Assembly (NCBI RefSeq): GCF_050436995.1
Contig: NC_134767.1
Location: 6,634,001 to 6,698,000 of the forward strand
Direction: 5' to 3'
Length of the DNA: 64,000 nt
DNA from: Anticarsia gemmatalis
Lineage: Eukaryota > Arthropoda > Insecta > Lepidoptera > Erebidae
Part shown: piece by piece, positions 1 through 12,222 of the stretch
Layout of the letters: each line of letters opens with the position of its first letter
How positions within the stretch are numbered: position 1 is the stretch's first letter
Position numbers and translations under genes: made by a program
Notes under the pieces: model-generated
Seen by the model: the letters and a program-made list of their open reading frames with translations, nothing else
What the model was told of the DNA's origin: nothing
Database searches by the model: none

Positions 1-464
1 GAGTATTATTTTTTAATGTTTTGTTGTTTGAAAATACGTATTTTAACATAAGAACATAATCATATAACAGGTTATGTTTAAATTATTCATTCAATTACTA
101 TACCTAAATGTAGAATTTAATTTCTGACAACTTGTAAAGGAAAACATTGAACCAAATACAAATGTAGGTAGGTAATTGATAAAAGTTATACTAAACTACA
201 CGTTTAATTAACTTGTCATATCAAATTTGATCAAAACATAATTATTTACAATGAGGTAATAATGAATATCAAAGCTGCAATTTGTTTGTCAACATTGGGA
301 ATTATCTCGTTTAAATAATCAAAACAATACAGACATTACGGACACAGCGTAGCCCCAGGGTAACAAAGACGTAAGTGAGAATCACTTATTTTACAAGAGA
401 GCTAAAAAACTGTTTGCCACGGCTTTTGTTGTACATATATTTCTGATTCTCAGACATTTATATA

Positions 465-587
465 CCCCCGGTTTCTAAGGTACGTTTAGCGGTAGTTTAT
501 CTATTCAATAGCGTTAAAACTCATATAAAAAACGCTATTGAATAGATAAACTACCATTAAACCGCTAAATGCACTCAAAAACCGGGG
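465..587. repeat. Foldback MITE, about 123 bp
   Basis: The segment is an imperfect inverted repeat. It opens with cccccggtttctaagg and closes with the complement (aaaaaccgggg). The two halves share a long arm including tagtttatctattcaatagcg and are separated by a short loop near 520. The ends lie in TA-rich DNA but no clean target duplication can be fixed. It looks like a mariner/Tc1-type MITE; the family is inferred from shape only. Confidence 0.7.
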
Positions 588-1269
588 AATAGACATACAT
601 ACATACAAAAAACAAAAAATACAATATACTGACTGTTTCAAATAATTCGTTAAAAGTTTACGAAATAATATAATATTTTGAATTTGAATTTTGAATTTGA
701 ATACATATACGAAAAAAGAGGTAAATTTGGAATATTTTTATATTATTTTACGCGTGTATGTTGGTTTATCGACAACTTTCAATAACATGATATTAAATAA
801 GTTCACCATAATGTACGTATATTTGATTGTGCATGTGATTCCTAATCATATTTTGAATTAATGAACAATTACACTATAAGATACAGTTAAATGTACGTAA
901 ACTAAACCACAGCTTAAATAAACCATGTCAATTATTTCATCGTTTACGACTTGCTTATGATTCACTTATTGTTAAATTCATTGGAAATTGGGCTTAACAA
1001 GAATTCGTGTGGGAAGGAAAACTTTATGTTATTAGCTAGTTAGTTAATAAAGCCGAATTTTAGTAGTACAAATATAAGCCTAAACATATTTTTTTATATA
1101 TCATGTTGTATTTAATTCTATCAATGAAATTACATAACGACTGATTGTTGACTACAAAACTATCTTACAAGCATAGCGTTTTATCACAATTAAGTTATTG
1201 CTGTTTAATAAATAAAAAATGAGTACAATGTTACTAGGTTAAAATGTTGTCCTGTATGACAAGATATGT

Positions 1270-1345
1270 GAATCTGTATAAGGCAAGAGAAGTTTGTAAG
1301 GATCGTATCAGATGATGTTCTTTGGTCTCTGCCTACTTTAGTTAG
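1270..1345 (-). repeat. Short interspersed repeat, copy 1 of 3
   Basis: On the minus strand this reads gtaggcagagaccaaagaac, then a block containing gatacgatccttacaaac. The same block is found on the plus strand near 2220-2330 and 38365-38455. It has no coding potential. It is probably a fragment of a dispersed retroelement or SINE that I cannot name. Confidence 0.5.
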
Positions 1346-1365
1346 AAAATGGTATTTTGTATGTA

Positions 1366-1586
1366 CTAGAGGCCGCTTGCGACTTCGTCCGCATGTAAAC
1401 CCTTCCCGTGTAAATCCTGATCCCTCGGGAACTCCACGATAAAAAGTAGTCTATGTATTATTCTCGGCCTTCAGCTACTTACATGCCAAAATTCATCGTA
1501 ATCAATTTAGTAGTATTTGCGTGAAAGAGTAACAAACATCCATACATACATACTCACAAACTTTCGTATTTATATTATTAGCAGGA
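1366..1586 (-). mobile_element. Non-autonomous Helitron (minus strand)
   Basis: Read on the minus strand, the element starts with TCCTGCTAATAATATAAAT and ends with a short hairpin around GCGGACGAAGTCGCAAG, then CTAG. It is flanked by A on the 5' side. Its body carries the phrases usual in these lepidopteran repeats (atcaatttagtagtatttgcgtgaaagagtaac). There is no coding capacity, so it would need a Rep/Hel helper elsewhere. Confidence 0.75.
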
Positions 1587-2214
1587 TTATGTTACTGGGT
1601 CAGTTTAAAATTTTAAATGTAACGTTGCATAAATATTTTTGCAAATTGACTATAATATTTGTTTACAATCCTGTTCACTAATAACATATTTTTACGATTC
1701 ATCGGAACTTCCATAAACCAAGCTTGTTAGGCAAAAATCCCTTATAAAAAAAGTCATACAACAGTGTATTTCTTAATTAAAAGATGCAGTATTATTGGGT
1801 TTTCCTTACCGCCATTTAATCGCACTTAAGTGATTTATTTCCTATTACGTTAAAGGGAATATTATGACGCCATTTCGCTATTTATATGTCTTTGGTTCTA
1901 TATTCGTTTTGGGTGATTCAGAAATTGATTCTTATTTTGGTCGCAGACTGTACTTCTCTATAAAAGCAGTTGCTTATATGGTATAGTTAGACAGTTATTA
2001 TATCTTATAGTAGCGTTGAGTTAAAATTTACATAAATTAGATCACGGTGGGTGCTTAAATCTGTTTCATTCACAATAATCATTTTTTATTTCCCTACATA
2101 CAATTCTGCGCAGTATCAATGCCATACACCGCTAGTTTATTGCGTTTTGATAAAGGTGTCCATTGTAACTGTCATACGAGTACATTCATACATACAAACA
2201 TTATATCAAGCCTT

Positions 2215-2330
2215 TTTTCTCCATCGGGTTGGGCAGAGAGCAAAGAACGCCACTTGGTACGATCCTTACAAACTTTCCATGCTACATTCACATCCATAGA
2301 TCTTGTCATACACGACCATAACTATAAATG
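2215..2330 (+). repeat. Short interspersed repeat, copy 2 of 3
   Basis: It contains ggcagagagcaaagaacgcc, then gatccttacaaac and catagatcttgtcatacacgac. The match to the copies at 1270-1345 (inverted) and 38365-38455 covers about 100 bp with scattered changes. The short open frames here are incidental. Confidence 0.5.
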
Positions 2331-2659
2331 TCAATATTATTAAAATTCTCCAAAGATTAATTGTCTTGAGTATACTTATTTCCGATTTTATCATGAATAC
2401 AATCCTCATAAGCATTATTTATAAGTCAGTTCGAATCTTAGCTCTCATATAAAAATTCTTAACTGATTCTATTCCATACAACTATTTTGGTACACAATAC
2501 GCGACGAGATCTATTTGAATACATTCCCCAGAGATCATACTCGTACAGCATACGAGGAAACGCTTTCAGTTGTAAATTAGACTAGAATAACTGTGTCTAA
2601 GATTTAGACCACAATGAGAACTGTAATAATTTACACGTGTTTTTTTTATACAAACACGA

Positions 2660-2850
2660 AAATCGTAGAAAGCTAAAAGCATCATTTCTCAATTCTGCAC
2701 TAGGGACAACCTCAGCGTGTCCCAACTGAACATACTCGTGTATAACCTCAGTGTACTGCCTTTTCAGCTCAGGATTGCTTGATAACTTCCGTTCCAGCAT
2801 GCTGAAGCGTTTACGGGCTATGTGCTCTGACCTTCCATAAACACAACTGG
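2660..2850 (-). pseudogene. BEL/Pao LTR retrotransposon remnant
   Basis: A minus-strand frame contains LERKLSSNPELKRQY and YVQLGHAEVVP. This resembles the stretch just before the reverse transcriptase core of BEL/Pao-type polyproteins (an LE(R/K)(K/R)L...L...Y...GH pattern). Only about 60 residues are readable, and neither the polymerase core nor LTRs can be seen nearby. It is a dead fragment. The family call is from motif memory and is moderate. Confidence 0.55.
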
Positions 2851-3009
2851 GACATACTGGCTGAGTCCTGAGCGATGCGTAGATCTAGCCAGACAAAAAA
2901 AAATATACAAACACAATTTTATATTTTTTTTTATATTGTCGATAAAGATTGGATTTTTTTATTTGTCTGATGTGTCGCTTTTATACTTACTTACCGGTTC
3001 ATACAGTGG

Positions 3010-3167
3010 TAATTGTAAGTGGTGACTGACTGATGAACAACGTACAGCCAAAATAGCCAAAAGTTGAAATTTGGTATCAAAATTCCTTAGAAAGTGTAAA
3101 GAAGCACTAAGAGAGGATTTCTGGAAACTTCCCCACTAAGGTGAAATTCCACGCGGGCAGACAGCTA
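3010..3167 (+). mobile_element. Helitron-like fragment, 3' end
   Basis: The segment ends in gcgggcagacagCTAG followed by T, the usual 3' end of lepidopteran non-autonomous Helitrons. Upstream it has the familiar degenerate body (ttgaaatttggtatcaaaatt). The 5' end is not clear. Confidence 0.5.
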
Positions 3168-3586
3168 GTATGAAGATAAAAGCATATAGTTAGTATGCTA
3201 TAAAAAACTTAATATAGCTAAAGTAATCTTGCTTGAAAACTTTTGTAAAAAACATATTATTTAGCAATCAAGCAATAAACCACCGGTGCATTTCACATCT
3301 GTTATCCTTATCGTTTCAGCAGTTTTAACGTGTAGTAGCTTTAAAACAAACATATAAACTCGGTCTTTATATGGTTTAATAAACAAACAAAGTTTTGACA
3401 TTTGTATTACCGTCAGACTTTAAGGATATCTGAAGGATAATGATGTCCTTGTCTGGCCTTTGACCCCTGTTTTTTGGCCATATGATATTTAAAAACAACA
3501 AATACTTCTTAATGCAAGCGCAGTAAACTGTTATGATTTATTCACCACACGTAATTCTTAAAAGGTTATCAATCCATACTTACATA

Positions 3587-3975
3587 TCCGTATAAATAAT
3601 TTAAATTCTGTCTTGATTTTCGTCTGCCTGTTTGTTTGTCTGTCTGTATGTCTGTAAAGCTTTTACAGCTTAACCGCTGAACGGATTTTAATAAAATTTA
3701 ACACGTAGATACCTGAATACATAAAACTAAATGTAAGCTACTTATTTTTTTATAAATCAGCCATATATCTGCTTAAAAAGTGGATGAAATAATATATACG
3801 GGAATTAACGCAAACATGCATTTCACTCTGGATTGTCTGACGTTTCGGCGCTAGATTATCACAAGCTGGCTTATATTAAACATATAACATTGTATTTTGT
3901 GATGATAATGATTATGACGAGAAAGAAGTGATAATGAAAACTTGGTACCCAAGCAAAACCAGGTCAGTCAGCTAG
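3587..3975 (+). mobile_element. Non-autonomous Helitron
   Basis: It starts TCCGTATAAATAATTT after A and ends ggtcagtcagCTAG before T. The body includes cttaaccgctgaacggattttaataaaat and gacgtttcggcg, phrases that recur at 6966 and 7036. At about 389 bp it is longer than the other copies here. No coding capacity. Confidence 0.6.
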
Positions 3976-4479
3976 TAAAACAATACAGTGTCATTCTGTA
4001 TAATGACGCCATTCACTTTCATGGGAGGATACTTTGAATGACATATTAAAATGATTCATGCTCGTTGGTTTGCAATAATTTAGCATAAGTACGTACTTCT
4101 ACTGACCATTTGAATAAGTTGTAAATATTTATAAATAAGTAACTGCTATTTATAGTTTTATAAGTGTTCACTCTATTTTATAGTAATAATTTCGGTACAT
4201 ATCATTATAATGATATTATCCGGTAAAAATATAACATAATTACCATAAAATGAAAAGAATATAATGACAAAAGGCAACTATTTAAATGTCAGACGTTTTT
4301 GAAATTCAAGGATAAGTGAAATAAAATTTAGTCAAATTAAATTTTTTTCTCGTTGTACAACATAATAATGACTTATTTTAAAACACAAAACATTTAATTT
4401 TATTTCAACTACTTTAGAGATGCATGGCTAACTAAATTTAGATACAGTCATGTTGCCTGGATGAAGACATTAAATAAAT

Positions 4480-4565
4480 AAACCCATTAATGTTCCACTG
4501 CTGGGCAAGGGTCTCCTCCCGCAATGAGAAAGGGGTTAGGCCTTGAGTGCACCACGCTGGCTAGC
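4480..4565 (-). repeat. tRNA-SINE 3' fragment (minus strand)
   Basis: The segment is the reverse complement of the SINE tail seen at 7335-7419: aacccattaatgttccactgctgggcaaggg, then a gag/ccttgagt block and cacgctggc. Only the 3' part is present, consistent with 5' truncation. Confidence 0.65.
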
Positions 4566-5160
4566 TACGAAATGAGTTCAAACATTAATCGTTAATTGAT
4601 TATAATTATTAAGATCAAAGTACAAGAGCACATAAATAGTATTAATATAATACACGGTCCAGTTAAGATAGCGTCATAAAAGGTTATCATTATATTCTTA
4701 GTATGGATATGGATGGAGTAAACGCACATGGCTTACGACGTGTACATATTATTATGACGTCAATGGTCCAAGTACAGTCATTGGCAGTTGACAGGGTACT
4801 TAGTTTTTAACTGGTAGTGTAAAGACTTGTATACAGTGAGTTATAAACTCAGTATTTTGATCTGGAATCGTATATAAAGCTATTCTGAATTGTGAAAATT
4901 ACGAGTATTCATTCGGACAAACAGTGAAACCAATTAGTTATTAGAATATTTATATTTCAATTTGACTAAATCTCATTTAATAATTCTAATTTGTTTTGAT
5001 ATATTTATTATAACCGCGAAGAAATAACATAATATGGATTTCTTTTTAATAATTTAGCCAGTAAAAGTATCGTTTCAGAATTATAAGTTAAAGAGTCAAA
5101 TGTGTATTTTTTTTGCAATGTGAAATGGTTTAACAATAAAGCTAACTTTAATGCTCATTG

Positions 5161-5210
5161 AATATGTTCATATTATGTTGCAAGAATTGTAACATAATAT
5201 GAACAATATG
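5161..5210. repeat. Short hairpin
   Basis: The arms atgttcatattatgtt and aacataatatgaacaat face each other across a short loop. It could be a tiny MITE remnant or a chance AT-rich hairpin; no flanking duplication is evident. Confidence 0.45.
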
Positions 5211-7128
5211 AGCGAGAGATTACGATTTAAAATTGTAATAACTTTATATTGTCCATCACATTTCAAAAAACATTAAGATAAAAATCCAGATTTTCGTATT
5301 TTTAACATTAAGTTCCGTATCCTATAGAAGTTTCTATCTTTGCATACAAAACTTCGTCCTACCTGGGAATACCGTGACTAAACTACAGTAGCAGTTTACA
5401 CCGGTCAAATTTACTACACTCTGTTATGGACTAACTAAGTTTGAAGCCTGTAGTTCAATAACGTGCCCGGTATTGCGGCAAGGGGATCGACATTAATATA
5501 ATACAGGACTAAACATTTTAGAATAACGTGAAAATATTAATAATATTTCGGCCTGCCTCCTCTTTGGCTTGCTGTTGATGAAAGAACATACATTTTGTTC
5601 ATCGTTCTTACGGTCAAAACAGCTGACCTATATTTGATAAAATCTCACAGGACGAAAAATAAAAAACCTAAGGAAAGGAAACGTCCGCGTGAAAAGATTT
5701 CCTGGGGAAAAAAAATATTCAACGTATTTATTTAGGTTATAAACTATCAGTATACAAAACTTCATAAAAATCCATCCAGTTTTACATATACTTGGAGTCT
5801 TACATATATTTATATACTGCCACAAATTTTCAAATATGTATATAATATAACAAGGATTGGTAGAATTAACGAATGATAAAAATAATAAATGGTTCTATTA
5901 GGAGACAGTTTTTTCTACACAATAATAACAACATAAGCAGATTTATTCAAATCATTGTCATATGGTTTGTTATTTACGATAATAGTAGGTAAATATATCA
6001 TGGCAGTCACGTGTATAGGAAATATTTACAAACGCAGTTGAATAAACTTTATAGGAAGAGGGAAACTGAATGGTGCTAACTGTTCACACATTCTGATCAA
6101 ATTAGCAAACTCTGTTTGTTTAATCATTATCAAATGGTTAATAGACATTCAAAGCCGTTTCAAAGGTCAGATTTAAATACGTACGTAGTTTAGTATGAAA
6201 TACAGTTTAGGCCTTAAAACCTTTTATAAGGAGTTTTAAGCTAGAAATACCTTTCGTGATGCAATCACAAAGTAACACTAACAATGTAAATGAGGATGTT
6301 TTAACTCCTATTGCCTTTACATGAGATTAACTAACGAATAAATGGTAAAATGATTATTAAGGAAGGATCGCTTTCTTCTTAAAATTAAAAAGTAAAAAAA
6401 AAAGATCCTTTTGAAATCGGTGGAAGCCAGGGATACACAAAAATATACTTAGCACTATGGCTACTCGACTTTTTTCTTAAATTCGTTCTAAAAACACCGT
6501 ACGACACTGGACCTGAAACACGATTCTGTACAACTGTTTTTTTTCGAATGTTCTGCAAAAATATTTTTTACGACGCCCGCTAGAGGCGCTGATCAGATTT
6601 TCATACAAAATTTCTCGAAGGCTAGCCGGTTCTCCGTTGTCGATAGTGGTAGAGAATCGAGCTACTGGCAATAACTTAGTTTTTTAAATTACTAATAAAA
6701 TATGCATACAACATTCCTCTAAATACACGCTCAAGATCATTCCCTAATCTAATAGATATGTTGGACAATAATAGCTTTGTTCAAAGTTTAAGTTTGTAAC
6801 ATCTGTTTGTACAAAATATCATCTTGTATGAACGTTTCCGTGCACCCATTATTGTTTTAAGTACGTAGTATATTTAAATTTAGTGTTGAACCTTAAAATT
6901 ATATGTTCTCGTTTACTGCACTGTCTTACATACTCGTACATTGAATTTGTATTTATGCTTTTATCTTAACCGCTGAACCGAGTTAAATAATAGAATCCTG
7001 AAAAAACGCGAATACGCATTTTTCCTTAGAATGCCTGACGTTTCGGCGCAGCGTACATTGGCCGTGGCCGTATGCTGACTAAGTTTAAAACTTATGAACG
7101 ATATGAAATTTACCATTTATATTTAGTT

Positions 7129-7419
7129 GATAGCCGAGTGGTATAAGTTGGCACCTCCCACGCAAGTGGTCGCAGGTTCGAACCCGAGGCAACACACCAA
7201 TGACTTTTCGAAGTTATGTGTGTATTAGAAATAATTATCACATGCTCCAACGGTGAAGGAAAACATCGTGAGGAAACCTTGCATGCCTAAAATTTGTTTA
7301 ATACATTTATTGAGGGCATGCAAAGTCCCCAACCCGCACTTGGCCAGCGTGGTGGACTCAAGGCCTAACCCCTCCCTCATTACGGGGGGAGACCCTTGCC
7401 CAGCAGTGGGACATTAATG
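7129..7419 (+). repeat. tRNA-derived SINE, full length
   Basis: The 5' part is tRNA-like, with an A box near tagccgagtggtataagttgg and a B box ggttcgaaccc. There is no cloverleaf good enough for a real tRNA. A body follows with gtgaaggaaaacatcgtgagg, then the tail cttggccagcgtggtggact and cccagcagtgggacattaatg. It would be transcribed by RNA polymerase III and moved by a partner LINE. Tail fragments of the same family occur at 4480, 7520, 14262, 19880, 22990 and 28590. Confidence 0.85.
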
Positions 7420-7453
7420 TTAACCCATTAATGTCCCACTGCTGGGCAAGGGT
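7392..7453. repeat. 28-bp perfect palindrome at the SINE tail
   Basis: The last 28 bases of the SINE (7392-7419) are repeated exactly in reverse complement at 7426-7453, with a 6-base spacer. A second, inverted SINE tail therefore sits directly against the first. Read as RNA, it would form a strong 3' hairpin. Confidence 0.8.
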
Positions 7454-8319
7454 TATTATTTATTTATTTATTTAGTTGAAAGCTTAGCAATTTAATTCTA
7501 AGTGTATTTTCGGTAGTGGACTCCAGCACTTCCTCGGAGGAGACCCTTGCCCAGTAGTGGGACAATAAAGAGTAAAAAGAATTCAAATACTGTACGATTA
7601 CGTATAGATTTTTGTCAGTTTTTTACGCAAGGACTAATTTATACATCAAATTCACTTCTTCAAAGTCTCAAAGTCTTTACTACGAAGCATCGACCCTCTA
7701 TCGTACCCACATAAGAAAATCTTTAGGCCTCTTCAGAAAAGGGTTTCTTATTAAGACGTCTTATCCATCTGTTACATGTCCAAATCTGTATCAACATCTT
7801 TGTGCTTTGAAGAGGAAATAATGTCGATGAAAGAAGTCGTGGCTCGATTCTTACTTAGTACACATCATTTGAGATTGAGACCAATAAATTATTCTTTGTT
7901 TCGAATCAGAGGATTATTCTCGAAATCAATAGAGTTTAATAATCCTGCATTAGCACCAATATTTTTTCATAGCATTGATCTTATTTTGGTTAAGTGTGTC
8001 GACAAAAAAATTATGTGAAATTGTTAGATTGTAATCTAGTTCGGGAGTCTTTGTGTGAATCCTCTTGACCCAGGACATACTTAAAGCAGAAATTGAAATA
8101 ATTAAAATCTACTTTGTTACATACATCATCGTCATTATTATAAGCAAATCAAAATGAATTTTGGCATAGAAATATACCATACAATGTTAACAATTTGGCT
8201 GCACAATGATTTATTTAACTATTTCTAACAAGACAAGTAAACAATGATTTGGCATACTCTGTTGTCGTAAAACCATATAATGTGGTATACATTGCCTCAT
8301 GTGCCTAACTGACTGAACA

Positions 8320-8600
8320 TGGCTGCCTTGCCTCTATGGTGCAGGAGGTAGTGCTGTTTACTGCTGATCATGAGGTCTCTGGTTCAATTCCCGGGTTGGG
8401 CAAAGTACTATTGGTCTTTTCCAATTTATATTAGAATATTGCTCAATAGTAGCCGGGAACTCAGTAAAGCCTGGTAAATGACTATATGACTCGTCCGCTA
8501 TTACATTAGACAAACATTGCAAATGGCAAAATATGGGTATATTTCATACACTTCTGCCTACACCTTCGGGTATAAAAGGCGTGATATTATGTGTTCATTG
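8320..8600 (+). repeat. tRNA-derived SINE, second family
   Basis: An A-box-like stretch (ttgcctctatggtgcaggagg) is followed by a B-box-like ggttcaattcccgggttggg. The body is cagtagtagccgggaactcag-like and includes ccttcgggtataaaaggcgtg. The two boxes are spaced as in tRNA-derived SINEs. It differs from the family at 7129. Confidence 0.65.
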
Positions 8601-8715
8601 CCTCATCATCTAAGCATACATAACGACCACTCTGAACATTACACACAAGGTCGAGTGATTAGCAAACACCGGCTAACTACAGTTTATCTCTGGATAAATA
8701 TTACTTAAAGTGTAA

Positions 8716-8781
8716 CTGTAAAGGTGAGTACACCTTTACAGTTTTTATCCGTCATTATGAGTACATAATGACGGATAAAAA
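8716..8781. repeat. Two abutting perfect hairpins sharing loop AGTA
   Basis: Hairpin 1 (8716-8741) has perfect 11-bp arms ctgtaaaggtg / cacctttacag. Hairpin 2 (8742-8781) has perfect 18-bp arms tttttatccgtcattatg / cataatgacggataaaaa. Each has the loop agta, and no base separates the two. The function is unknown. Confidence 0.8.
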
Positions 8782-8844
8782 GTGCGTTACAAACAGAGGG
8801 TATAGTGCTAAATGTTCCAAAGGTACTAATAGGCAGACGCGGTT

Positions 8845-9005
8845 CCGCACGCGTTAAAATTGTCCGGTACCCGTACATTGCGTCGGGAGTACGTGGGTAC
8901 GATTCCCACACGGTACAGTTATTTGTGTGATCCACAAATAGTCGTTTCGGGTCTGGTCGTACTTTGTGTCCATTGTTTGTAAAAGACCCCGCGGCACAAG
9001 AGCAA
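8845..9005 (+). repeat. tRNA-derived SINE, third family
   Basis: It contains cgtgggtacgattcccacac (a B-box-like sequence), then cagttatttgtgtgatccac and aaatagtcgtttcgggtctgg. It looks like another tRNA-headed SINE family; the family call is from memory. The 5' end is not sharply defined. Confidence 0.6.
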
Positions 9006-11794
9006 ATCTTAGTGCTGGAGTTGTATTTTAGAAAGAAAAAAAATGTAGCCTATCTCTAAACGTGATTTAATCAAAAAGGTTTTGACGATTTTAGTTTTGA
9101 AAGCATCAAAGACAGATACACCACTTTCGCATTTATAACATTAAGAAATATCTTTAAAATCATCGTCCTGGGAAATGAACTTCGAGAATTGTGCAATGTG
9201 CATACTGTCTAAACCGCGGAAAGAAATGAAGTAAATATAACACCTATTTCTTAAAAAAAACTATAAAAATGGAAAAAATAATCAAACAAATTTATACCTA
9301 AATCTATAGAAGATAATATTACACCATTATAAATATCGTTACTATATGTTTGTATGGAAGTTTTCCTGTTAACACCTTCTGTTTACACAGGCTTTACTGT
9401 TCAGTTCAAGGTATGTATGAACCCGTGCCCTTTAGAAATTTACCTCGAGAATTGAACAGCTATTTTGGTAGTGGGTTATGAATTTGTAATGTGAGAAGAT
9501 AGTTTATGTATGTAGCAGAAACAAGGATTATTTGGAGATTAATTCCGCTGAATTTCTCTGAAGAAAGTTGTATCAAATTTATTTTGCAGACCTGTCTAGC
9601 TGAAGTGTCGTTAAGCTTTTGAGGTATAGATAACTTTTTTTTTAAAAACAATTTACTATGTTCGATAGTGCTTCAGCCGTGAGAGTGTAAAAGACAAGCA
9701 GGTAAACCCTCGCTTTTGTATATATCAGTATAGAGGTCAATCCAAACTCAACCACTCAACTTAACAATATTTCCAAAATATAAAAGTAAATTTCGACTTC
9801 TTGTGCTTCCTATCGCTTGAATTATTAACTATAACTACGGCCACCAGCGTTAAGTTTATCACACACATAATGTATTGCTAAAAATTTCATTTAACACCAA
9901 GATTTGGGTCATAAATATCGATATTCCACGACCCGTTTCCTTGCAAGTCGTATTTTAAAACGTCTTTATCTTTCCTTCATTTTATAAACATTGCGATATA
10001 AAAACCGGCAACAACATTACAAAAATACCTCGTACACAGTCTAATAAATAACAATTTCATTCTGTAAGTGTTCTTGCTCAACAAACGCGTACAATCTTTC
10101 ATCTAATAGTCTCATGAGTCATACTTGCTGTTTACTCTTTGTTACGATCTGTATTATATACGGCTTTACAAATACTTAGTTTTTTCCTACATTTGCTGCA
10201 TAGCAGGTTTAATTTTTGGGAGTCTTTGTTAATTAACATTCACCTTTGATCCATAGGTCGACATAATTCAATACCATCTTTTGTTACAATTTAAACTAAA
10301 TTATATTATCTAATACAATATATACTCTTTAAAACATAGCTTGATTAGAATGACAGATGTCAAACTGTGGTGACTAGGGTTGTAGAAGTATTCATCGAAA
10401 TCGATAGCGAAAAAATCGAATCTAAAATAATTATATTCGATTCAATTATTTGCTTTTTACGAATTGTTGTTGTGAATCTTATTGTTTAAGCAAATTCGTA
10501 TAGGATGACCAGCCCTACTCTTAACACCGCACGGAGACCTCTCCTAGTTAAGTATTAATTAGTTTAGTTAAATAAAATTAATTTATTCAGATAATGGTGC
10601 AATTATGATGATAGGGATGAGGATGATAGTAATATACTGATTTACTTCTTTATGAAAAATAACAATTATTGTTAATATTGTTTTAATCAATCGATTTATT
10701 CTTATCTATTGTGTCTCCTCACTAAAATTTTTGCAACATGACGTAGCCTTGTAGAGAGGTAGAAAATTATTAGGTTTATTTTTAACACTAAAGAAAATAG
10801 TACTGATTTTTAGTTTAAAGGCTGGTTGTATTAAATTATTCTGATTTCTAATTGGGGATCTGTATTTAAAAAATAGTTATAATGCTAGACAAGACAGATT
10901 TTTCGTGTTTCAATTTGTAATGCTCGTTAGACGTCACTACAAAGTTGTGTTTGTCTCTCTGTTTTGCTTAGAAATGTCATTTTAATCAAGCTATATTTTA
11001 AAGAGTATAGTATAGAAAATCTTAAACAAAAGAAAAGAAAGGGAGAGTGCCCTATATATGTGTCGAAGTACTCCTCCGCATCGCTGTCAAATTAACAATT
11101 AATGAAATCTATAACTTTATTATATCGTAATCAGTTTGCCAATTGACAGAGTATTGAAATAATACAGATGTTATAGCTCGTCTGAATCAAATTGCGTTTA
11201 AAATAATCCATAACCTTCAGTATCGAGATCAATTCAAACAAACTGACATTAAAAGAATCGTTGCAGATGGTTTTAATCATTGATCTTTTACAATCACATT
11301 TGAATAAACATTATTTTATATTATACATTGATTCAGCTGTCAATTGTCCTTGTACAATGTACAGCTTCTGTTAGTCAAATCTCCAGCAGTAAAAACTTTA
11401 GAAACTGTTTTCAAAATCGTCTTTAAAACAAAGTAATAAAATATAATGTTTATATTCTTTGGAGCCCTGCCGTAATGTTCGTATCGTTACCAGATAATAA
11501 CAGCATCTGTTATAGTCCAAAATATATTATGAACGGACGTGTGTATTGTTTTTCTTAAAATGTTAGTGTTCCAGTGTATCGCAAGAATTCATACTAAATC
11601 CATGTATTTTTTAGAAATGTTAGTACTTCAAATCGTTTCTTCGAGCACGATATTCTTAGAATATGCTTTAGTAGTAATCAATACTCGCGAGTGAGCTTAA
11701 TTTAGACTTACCTGTTATCTACCCGGTTATTTGGAAGCTTACCTGCCGTTGAATCTTAATGGTATTTTAGAACCGAGTTTAAAACTAAATCAAA

Positions 11795-12222
11795 ATGACG
11801 GATAACAAAATGGACAGAATAAAGACCCGCTTTATAAGGATACAAGAGAAGCTACAAGAACGAATGGACGAGTTCCAAGATCAGATGCAGAATAAAATTG
11901 AGAAATCGAAAATTTCCAAATTCATTTCTCATTTGTCGGAAGACAGGAGTTCTGTTGAAGACAGTTCCGAAGTTGGTGAGAAGAATTCACCGATTCACAG
12001 TGAAGGGGAAAATTTAAGCATCCCTTCATTTGTAATTGATGAGCCTGAGAATGAGGACCCTAAGGAAGTATGCAAACACTTCATTAACATTGAACAAGGG
12101 AACGTGCTTTATAAAAGAAGCGTGTCAGCCTGCAACCTCGCTTACGAGAACGATTCCAACTTTGATAGTTCCAGTGAATCCTGTTTATCGTGTTTATCTT
12201 CCAGCGATGAGAAAATTGAGAG
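11795..12222 (+). CDS. Mctp: MCTP exon 1: start and charged N-terminus
   Basis: It starts with an ATG in the context tcaaaATGacg and codes 142 residues plus two bases (phase 2). The N-terminus (MTDNKMDRIKTRFIRIQEKL) is rich in charged and Gln residues and may form a helix or coiled coil. A Ser/Glu-rich part follows, ending in a serine cluster before KIE. The donor is AG|GTGAGT. No known domain is seen. This part of MCTP varies between species. Confidence 0.8.

Larger units (their letters stand above)
1..11794. other. Repeat-rich region upstream of MCTP, no gene recognised
   Basis: I see no convincing host coding exon here. Open frames are short and most match repeats. The region holds several non-autonomous Helitrons, three kinds of SINE, a BEL/Pao remnant and several hairpins, listed separately. 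It may contain 5' non-coding exons or regulatory DNA of the MCTP gene that begins at 11795, but no promoter motif is clear enough to call. Absence of a gene is judged by eye only. Confidence 0.5.

Noticed and set aside
7129..7200. Possible tRNA gene
   Set aside because: A and B boxes are present, but no proper cloverleaf forms and the sequence continues into a SINE body and tail.
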